From Phycisphaerales bacterium (lineage in GTDB: Bacteria > Planctomycetota > Phycisphaerae > Phycisphaerales > UBA1924): a stretch of 64,000 nt of DNA. The notes beneath the pieces are model-generated. The model worked only from the letters and a program-made list of their open reading frames with translations. It was not told the DNA's origin and searched no databases. Made by a program: the position numbers and the translations under genes. The stretch's first letter is position 1. Every line of letters starts with the position of its first letter. Of this stretch, positions 59,901 through 64,000 are shown piece after piece. Where the stretch lies: positions 124,001 through 188,000 of the forward strand of contig DASPKU010000019.1 of assembly GCA_035627955.1 (NCBI GenBank). Direction: 5' to 3'.

Positions 59901-61277
59901 TTCGCCAGTGATCCGCAGCAGGCTCACCTTGGTGTCGTCGAAGGCAATCTCCCCCTTCATGTTCACGAACTCGTAGGGGAAGCGGTCGAACGCGGCCGTC
60001 ATGTCGCGAAACGTGAGGTTCCCCGCGACCGAGATTGAGCCCTGCTGGCCGTTCACCGGCTCGCCACGGGTGACGATCACGCGGGCGTCCATGATGCCGG
60101 TGGGGTTGTTGAACTGGGCGAACCGCTTGCGGACCACGCGCGGGGCAAACCGCATGATCTGCGGGTTCTTGGTCAGCTCAAAGCCGCGCGTCACCAGCGT
60201 GCACGTGAAGGGCGAGTCGGCCTTGGTGCCCTGCACGCGGAACTCGACCTCGTAGGGGAACTCCTCGAGCAGGCCGGTGAGCGTGCCCTGCACGCCCTTG
60301 TTGGTGAAGGTGATCCGGCCGTCGACCTTCTCCATCCGCATGAGCCGTCCGGGCTGCGTCGACTCGGGGATGATCCGCCCATCCGGTGTGTACTCCGGTC
60401 GCTCCTCCACGGGTAGGTTGAGGGCCACCTGCCGCAGCTGGATGTTGGCCTCCCACCCGCCGCCGTACTCGTAGGTGATGGTGGCGGTCGGCACCTCACC
60501 CTGCATGGCCGTCTGGCGGAAGAGCTCGCGGCTGGACTGCGGGGCGTTCTCGGGCGCGAAGGTGTTGAGCGAGAGGTTCTCCATCGTCAGCTGCACGCCC
60601 TGGCGGGACATGCGGCCGGTGACGGTGAGCCCGCCGGGCACGGGGTTGGGCCCCTCGATCTCGCGGAAGCTGATGATGGATGAGCCGTCCTGGGCCGGGC
60701 TCTGCTGCACCTCGCCGCCCACGTCGATGCGCTTGAGCATCGTGTAGCCGTTGCCCTGCGCCTGGGCGTTGGCGGTGTGTTCACCCAGCTCGATGACGCC
60801 GCCACGGACGATGACCCGCGGCACGTTCTTGAGCCCCTTGCCCTTGCCCTTAGGCGGGTTGATGCTGCCGATGTTCACCGAGCCGTCGTCGATTGACTGG
60901 CTGATGCGGGCCGTGGGCTGATCGAGTTCGATCTCGTAAACAATCGGGTTGCCGGTGAACAGGCTCTTCCAGTTGAAGGTGGCCTCGAGGTGCTTCACGC
61001 TGAAGGCCTCGCCGCCCTGGCCCGGGACGCCCGGGGCCCGCAGCGAAGCCCCCTCGACGATCAGCCGCCCGCTCGGGGTCACCTTGACCGACCGGGCCGA
61101 GGCTTCGGCCCCCGACAAGCGGCTGGCGATCCCGGTGATCACCACTCGGGTCAAAAACGACTGGGTCACCAGGTAGTACCCGCCCACCAGCACGAGCGCG
61201 AGGATGAGGAGAGCGCGGACCCAGCGGCGGGCCTTGCTCTTCTTCTTCGGTGCCGGTGCGGGCGGGGTCTGTGCCAT
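56931..61277 (-). CDS. Giant AsmA/TamB-like envelope protein
   Basis: A 1448-residue protein with an N-terminal basic tail and one membrane helix (about residues 21-41), the rest being a long beta-rich exported rod. Repeated strand patterns (GGVGMTASGVIAPPTDDAFV, and many like it) and the C-terminal SSSVSVFGYGSATFPDMGLN then LLLAEVRGTLGDPQIRVRPL match the AsmA-like C-terminal domain. Such proteins are thought to ferry lipids between membranes through a hydrophobic groove. CAGGA before the ATG at 61277 supports the start; a longer frame to 61340 is less likely. Confidence 0.87.
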   Translation of the reverse strand: MAQTPPAPAPKKKSKARRWVRALLILALVLVGGYYLVTQSFLTRVVITGIASRLSGAEASARSVKVTPSGRLIVEGASLRAPGVPGQGGEAFSVKHLEATFNWKSLFTGNPIVYEIELDQPTARISQSIDDGSVNIGSINPPKGKGKGLKNVPRVIVRGGVIELGEHTANAQAQGNGYTMLKRIDVGGEVQQSPAQDGSSIISFREIEGPNPVPGGLTVTGRMSRQGVQLTMENLSLNTFAPENAPQSSRELFRQTAMQGEVPTATITYEYGGGWEANIQLRQVALNLPVEERPEYTPDGRIIPESTQPGRLMRMEKVDGRITFTNKGVQGTLTGLLEEFPYEVEFRVQGTKADSPFTCTLVTRGFELTKNPQIMRFAPRVVRKRFAQFNNPTGIMDARVIVTRGEPVNGQQGSISVAGNLTFRDMTAAFDRFPYEFVNMKGEIAFDDTKVSLLRITGEAPGGVGMTASGVIAPPTDDAFVDINVDATNIPVDHRLYRALGKRRRIIDELFNGERYRELIEAGLVASRDQHQQAQAELDKALASGEGETARVQALRTVLRRPVFDLGGRANVNVKVTRAAGPDSEWFDVETIKLAEAGIVADQFPYPIIARDLTIIKKDVGATVEGGSIRGLNGGAGRVTARVDFDRIEDPDLPFIPDIAITATDVPLDDLLIHAIPDAVPEEGGLSVQQMLRALNARGSGDVKVTIGMTPAQEPGFEVKATLKGLTAAPAVRAEGDTSPPRLNLATATGDLTITQDSLALNLTTDVGHARPPQPNVEPSRAQVRLSMPIRTDSSKPAPVGGLSATVTADPLDVSLPVEDLIEVFAPEPAKAVRELRQTYRPSGELDIRTTVSQHLGSERVQTVVMADKPHRFQVDYAAGRLELEGSVGGVTITSPGAERGIVNVQGLAGVLRFNDEQPADFRANGSIGLDGKPVSGSPLSASITGAQFDSALTLGLLAQHAPGGVVGFFSEARPKGRFDAEVTAGGTPQGGWDVNAKLWPRSLSLVYDGTVLTFPAVTGSLEFGMGQGRALGLGITAPQWSATADGNWITNPDGGTSLQFTLNAGTNGVPHDFVALLPVAVRDQMAALAFDAAGGVAVQDNDISLVFNQAGDLTAYRAKGRVNVRNAKLNIGVEVNHVEGGVEYTVSQASPEAPTDFQLWALLDYFDASGISMSNGRIRVTSGEDGAVVIPLISADCHGGRVAGSARLQPPFPRSGKRRFEAQIQASDVRLASLIADFEIGAGVGPPRLREMPDESRGRLDAGLSLGGIVGEPLSRRGRGTLTVGGGRIVNLPLLIPLIRVMNLQLPINERLDYAVADFYLQGDQAVFTELAMSSSSVSVFGYGSATFPDMGLNLRFKTKNRARIPIFTGLIEGVRDELLLAEVRGTLGDPQIRVRPLPGPRRFLERIFGGPPTAQDRRLEQIEARAASDPRRQRQNGREGVRPRGR

Positions 61278-61388
61278 TGCGTCCTGCGGGCCTGGTCCCC
61301 AGGTCTGAACTCTAGGGTGGGACTCCCAAGTTCCGGGCATACGGCGGCTGTGAACAATCCTCCCCCCAGCGCAGTTCTTGCTTTCCTT

Positions 61389-61394
61389 TATGAT
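61389..61394 (+). promoter_or_regulatory. -10 hexamer of radA
   Basis: TATGAT six bases before the ATG at 61401; a five-of-six consensus match. Confidence 0.55.
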
Positions 61395-61400
61395 CGCCCT

Positions 61401-62900
61401 ATGGCGAAGGCTCGGCGTGTGTTCGTGTGTCGGTCGTGCGGCGGGGCGCAGGCGCGGTGGATGGGCAAGTGCCCAGACTGTGGCGCGTGGGACTCGCTGG
61501 AAGAGCAGACCATCGACCCCGCGATGTCCAAAGACACGCAGAAGGGCTTGGTGGCCGCTTGGGGCGAGCTGAGCGAAGGGGCCGCGGGCGGGGGAGGCGC
61601 GGGGGGCGTGATCACCGGCACGGCCGTGGCCCGCCCCATCTCCGAGGTGACCTCCGATGACGCCCCCGCCGCCCGCCTGCCCTCGGGCATCAACGAGTTC
61701 GACCGCGTGCTGGGGGGGGAGGGCGTGAAAGGCCTGGTGCCGGGCTCCGCGGTGCTGATCGGCGGCGAGCCGGGCATCGGCAAGAGCACGCTGCTGCTCC
61801 AGGCCGCGGGGGCATGGGCGAGGACAGCCAGGGTCCTCTACGTCAGCAGCGAGGAGTCGGCGGCGCAGGTTGCCATGCGGATGCGGCGGCTCAGCGACGC
61901 CGGGACTGAGGCCGCTCTGGGCCGAAGTCCCGGGTCAACCCGCGGCAAGCAGACGGATACGCCATCGAGCGCCAACCTCTTCGTCCTCAGCGACACCAAC
62001 CTCGCCCGCATCGTCGAGCAGACGCGCAAGGTCGCGCCCGCGGTGCTGATCATCGACTCCATCCAGATGATCTATAACCCCACGCTCCCCGCCGGCCCCG
62101 GCAGCGTGACGCAGCTGCGCCGCTGCTGCTCGGAGCTGGTGTACCTCGCCAAGCTCAGCGGCATCGCCGTGGTGCTCGTCGGGCACGTCACCAAGGATGG
62201 CCAGCTCGCGGGGCCACGGTTGCTCGAGCACCTGGTTGACGCCGTGCTCTCCTTTGACGGCGACCGCCACCACAGCCACCGCATCGTGCGGGCGGTCAAG
62301 AACCGCTTCGGCGCCACCTTGGAGCTGGGCCTCTTCGAGATGACCGGCAGCGGCCTGCGCGAGGTGCCCGAGGGCGGGCACGTGTCCGCCATGGCCAACG
62401 CCGAGCCCCGCCCGGGCTCCGCGGTGTGCCCCGTGATTACCGGCACCCGCTGCCTCATGGTCGAGGTGCAGGCCCTCACCGCGACCGGCTTCCTGGGCGC
62501 CGCCAAGCGCAAGTCCTCGGGCCTGGACGGCAACCGCCTCGCGATGCTCATCGCCGTGCTCGAGCAGCACGCGGGCCTCCGGCTGGCGGACCGCGACGTG
62601 TTCGCCAGCAGCGTGGGCGGCGTCAAGGTTGTGGAACCCGCGAGCGACCTGGCCGTGCTGCTGGCGATCGCCGGCGCCCACTACCGCCGTTCGCTCCCCG
62701 GCGCCACCGCGGCGGTTGGGGAGGTGGGCCTGGGCGGGGAGATCCGGGCAGTCACCCAGCTCGAGCAGCGCATCCGCGAAGCGGCGCGCCTCGGGTACAA
62801 GCAGCTACTGGTCCCCGCGGGGGTGAAAGTGCCAAAGGTCGCCGGAATCGAGCTGGTGGCGGTGAAGAACGTCGACGATGCCATTCAACAGCTCGCGTGA
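61401..62900 (+). CDS. radA: DNA repair protein RadA
   Basis: A RecA-like helicase that processes recombination intermediates, 499 residues. The N-terminal zinc ribbon (CRSCGG then GKCPDCGAW) leads to Walker A GGEPGIGKST, then YVSSEES, LIIDSIQM and the RadA-specific KNRFG motif. The C-terminal Lon-protease-like domain includes DRDVFASSVGGVKVVEP and GEVGLGGEIRAV. After RMRRLSDAG there is an insert of about 20 residues rich in Gly, Ser and Thr not seen in most RadA. The hexamer just upstream fixes the ATG. Confidence 0.96.
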   Translation: MAKARRVFVCRSCGGAQARWMGKCPDCGAWDSLEEQTIDPAMSKDTQKGLVAAWGELSEGAAGGGGAGGVITGTAVARPISEVTSDDAPAARLPSGINEFDRVLGGEGVKGLVPGSAVLIGGEPGIGKSTLLLQAAGAWARTARVLYVSSEESAAQVAMRMRRLSDAGTEAALGRSPGSTRGKQTDTPSSANLFVLSDTNLARIVEQTRKVAPAVLIIDSIQMIYNPTLPAGPGSVTQLRRCCSELVYLAKLSGIAVVLVGHVTKDGQLAGPRLLEHLVDAVLSFDGDRHHSHRIVRAVKNRFGATLELGLFEMTGSGLREVPEGGHVSAMANAEPRPGSAVCPVITGTRCLMVEVQALTATGFLGAAKRKSSGLDGNRLAMLIAVLEQHAGLRLADRDVFASSVGGVKVVEPASDLAVLLAIAGAHYRRSLPGATAAVGEVGLGGEIRAVTQLEQRIREAARLGYKQLLVPAGVKVPKVAGIELVAVKNVDDAIQQLA

Positions 62901-62907
62901 AACCTGT

Positions 62908-62996
62908 GACGTTCGTAACGAGCCCGGAATGCAGTGACGGGTCCCGCCGAAGCCGCGTCTGGTCCACTCACTTCGTTCGGGGCTCGTCCCGAACGG
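62908..62996. repeat. Full copy of the GAGCCCSGAACG dispersed element, forward orientation
   Basis: Left arm 62908-62941 (GACGTTCGTAACGAGCCCGG), right arm 62963-62996 (ACTTCGTTCGGGGCTCGTCC). The middle is shorter than in the copies beside purH. It begins seven bases after the radA stop. Confidence 0.8.
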
Positions 62997-63003
62997 CCGC
63001 TGA

Positions 63004-63465
63004 TCACCCGGTCACCAGCCACTCCGGCAGCACCCGCACCCTGCCTTCACCGTCCACGCACGCCAGTGTCGTGCTCGCTGCGCCCGCCAGCTCCTCGCAG
63101 GCCTGCCCGCCGCGCTCGACCACGACCACCTCGTATTCGTGCTCGACCTTCACCTTGCTCCCACCCTTCCAGTACGTGCGGACCTCCACAAGGTCGTCGT
63201 AGCGAACAGGGCGGCGGTAGCGGACGTCGAGCCTGACCACGACCAGGAACGTGCCGGCCTTCTCAAGGTCCGCGTACGACACGCCGCAGTCGCGGAGCAG
63301 CTCGGTCCGCCCGATCTCCAGCCACGCCACGTACGACGAGTGGTGGGCGACGCCCATCGGGTCGCACTCGCAGTACCGGACCCGCAGCCGGTGGGCGGCG
63401 TCGCGGAGAATGCGCGTGGGCGTCAGGGCGTTGTCGTTCGGGCGGGTGTCTGGCGCGTTCCTCAT
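63004..63465 (-). CDS. 4HBT/YbgC-type acyl-CoA thioesterase
   Basis: A 153-residue hot-dog-fold thioesterase. RVRYCECDPMGVAHHSSYVA with the catalytic Asp and the following His residues, WLEIGRTELLRDCG, and the strands DVRYRRPVRYDDLVEVRTYW are the YbgC/4-hydroxybenzoyl-CoA thioesterase pattern. It probably hydrolyses short-chain or phospholipid-linked acyl-CoA. An AAGAAT hexamer six bases before the ATG may be its -10. Confidence 0.92.
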   Translation of the reverse strand: MRNAPDTRPNDNALTPTRILRDAAHRLRVRYCECDPMGVAHHSSYVAWLEIGRTELLRDCGVSYADLEKAGTFLVVVRLDVRYRRPVRYDDLVEVRTYWKGGSKVKVEHEYEVVVVERGGQACEELAGAASTTLACVDGEGRVRVLPEWLVTG

Positions 63466-63576
63466 GGCGGCATTCTTGCGGGCGTGGCCGGGCCTTGCTG
63501 CCCCCGCAAGCCTGCCTCTCGCGAGACATCCACCTCCAAGTCAGAGACTCCAGCGCCCTTCCGCTCCGATATCCCC

Positions 63577-63582
63577 TAAACT
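63577..63582 (+). promoter_or_regulatory. -10 hexamer of the ECF sigma factor gene
   Basis: TAAACT nine bases before the GTG at 63592. Confidence 0.4.
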
Positions 63583-63591
63583 CCGGGCACC

Positions 63592-64000
63592 GTGGACCCC
63601 CTCCTCTCCCGCGCTCTCGAGGGCGATCAGAAGGCTCTCGCCGACGTCCTCACCCGAGACGGCGTGTTCGCACGGCGCGCCCTCCACGACGCCATCCCCG
63701 CCAAGTACCAGTCCCTTCTCTCCCTGGACGACGTCATGCAGCAGGCCTACGCCGAGGCCGTGGTCGCCCTTCCGCGCTTCGAGGACCGCGGCCAGGGCTC
63801 CTTTGCCGCGTGGCTCACCCAACTCGCCCGCTGCACCCTCCTGGACGCCGTGCGCATGCTGGACGCGGACAAACGCGGCGGCGGGCGCGTCCGCGTCGAG
63901 GTACACTCGCGCGAGAACTCCTGCGCCAACCTGTTCGACATGCTCTCGCAGACCTTCGCCACCCCCAGCCGGCACGCGGCCCGGCACGAAGCTGTCAACG
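63592..64000 (+). CDS. RNA polymerase sigma factor, ECF type (3' end outside window)
   Basis: The first 136 codons of a sigma-70 family regulator, open to the right edge with no internal stop. A GTG start opens DPLLSRALEGDQKALADVL. The region-2 core follows as DDVMQQAYAEAVVALPRF and FAAWLTQLARCTLLDAVRML, which would bind core RNA polymerase and the -10 element. A basic DKRGGGRVRV linker comes next. Planctomycetes carry many ECF factors of this form. Region 4, and any anti-sigma partner, lie outside the window. Confidence 0.85.
   Translation, partial: MDPLLSRALEGDQKALADVLTRDGVFARRALHDAIPAKYQSLLSLDDVMQQAYAEAVVALPRFEDRGQGSFAAWLTQLARCTLLDAVRMLDADKRGGGRVRVEVHSRENSCANLFDMLSQTFATPSRHAARHEAVN

Noticed and set aside
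60990-61400. Upstream extension of the radA frame
   Set aside because: It overlaps the AsmA-like gene and lacks RadA homology; the zinc ribbon begins right at the ATG at 61401.
1-64000. tRNA, rRNA, CRISPR or prophage genes
   Set aside because: No cloverleaf with a CCA-like end, no rRNA-like conserved segments, no regular 25-40 base spaced repeats and no phage structural genes were seen; short RNAs could still have been missed by eye.

Overview
The window is high-GC chromosomal DNA from a planctomycete, most likely of the Phycisphaerae/Phycisphaerales type. The lineage call rests on four things: a secreted protein ending in the PAPGA..RRRR sorting tail (33243-33905), a secreted HAF-repeat protein with a cysteine-containing dockerin-like tail (45586-46782), Cys4 membrane proteins with unusual repeats, and an ECF sigma factor at the right edge. 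No rRNA, tRNA, CRISPR array, prophage or transposase gene was seen. Most of the window is ordinary single-copy genes in short operons.

Layout. 2-9726: one tightly coupled operon of three different SPFH/band-7 membrane proteins, an ABC ATPase, an ABC-2/NosY-like permease and a large membrane-anchored or exported protein, with start/stop overlaps at two junctions. 9733-13260: purC, a GH10-fold protein apparently lacking both catalytic glutamates, and a ComEA-like helix-hairpin-helix protein. 13257-18931: a DUF6883/DUF4926 pair, a PfkB sugar kinase, a class I glutamine amidotransferase, a DUF4253 protein, a protein with three tandem repeats, and a conserved acidic protein. 18932-19761: a decayed patch with one small possible gene and a remnant of an SLBB polysaccharide-export domain. 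19762-24598: an NtrC-type regulator, a PIN-like/DUF433 toxin-antitoxin pair, ruvC, ribE and a PQQ-propeller lipoprotein. 24811-31148: purH, an HNH endonuclease, ychF, coaD and a GT4 glycosyltransferase. 31152-33905: a toxin-first toxin-antitoxin pair, an M28 peptidase and a secreted sorting-tail protein. 34002-43534: methyltransferase, MFS transporter, zinc-ribbon protein, lipoprotein, Fpg-type glycosylase, two orphan nucleotidyltransferase-fold proteins, a metallophosphoesterase, an anchored MsrB-MsrA fusion and a secreted protein of unknown function. 43621-51935: lipoprotein, GAF-SpoIIE phosphatase, dockerin-tailed protein, polysaccharide flippase, DUF4062-TPR protein, GNAT acetyltransferase and an ATP-grasp enzyme. 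51936-64000: M20 amidohydrolase, degenerate HD-GYP protein, lipoprotein, LOG-family protein, a giant AsmA-like protein, radA, a 4HBT thioesterase and a truncated ECF sigma factor.

Two genome-scale signals stand out. First, at least 23 genes that start their own transcription unit carry a TANNNT-like -10 hexamer (AATAAT in one case) only 5 to 10 bases, most often 6, before the start codon, with no Shine-Dalgarno sequence. This predicts leaderless mRNAs, whereas operon-internal genes and a minority of first genes carry GGAG-type ribosome sites. Second, the intergenic spaces hold several dispersed inverted-repeat families. The most striking has four full copies and one half copy, with one copy inverted and a conserved internal core, so it behaves like a miniature mobile element.

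Base composition also seems to change side: the + strand looks G-rich to about 18 kb and again from about 44 kb, but C-rich between, whichever strand is coding. That suggests an inverted segment about 25 kb long, with the decayed SLBB patch near its left edge. No computation was run; all calls come from reading the sequence.
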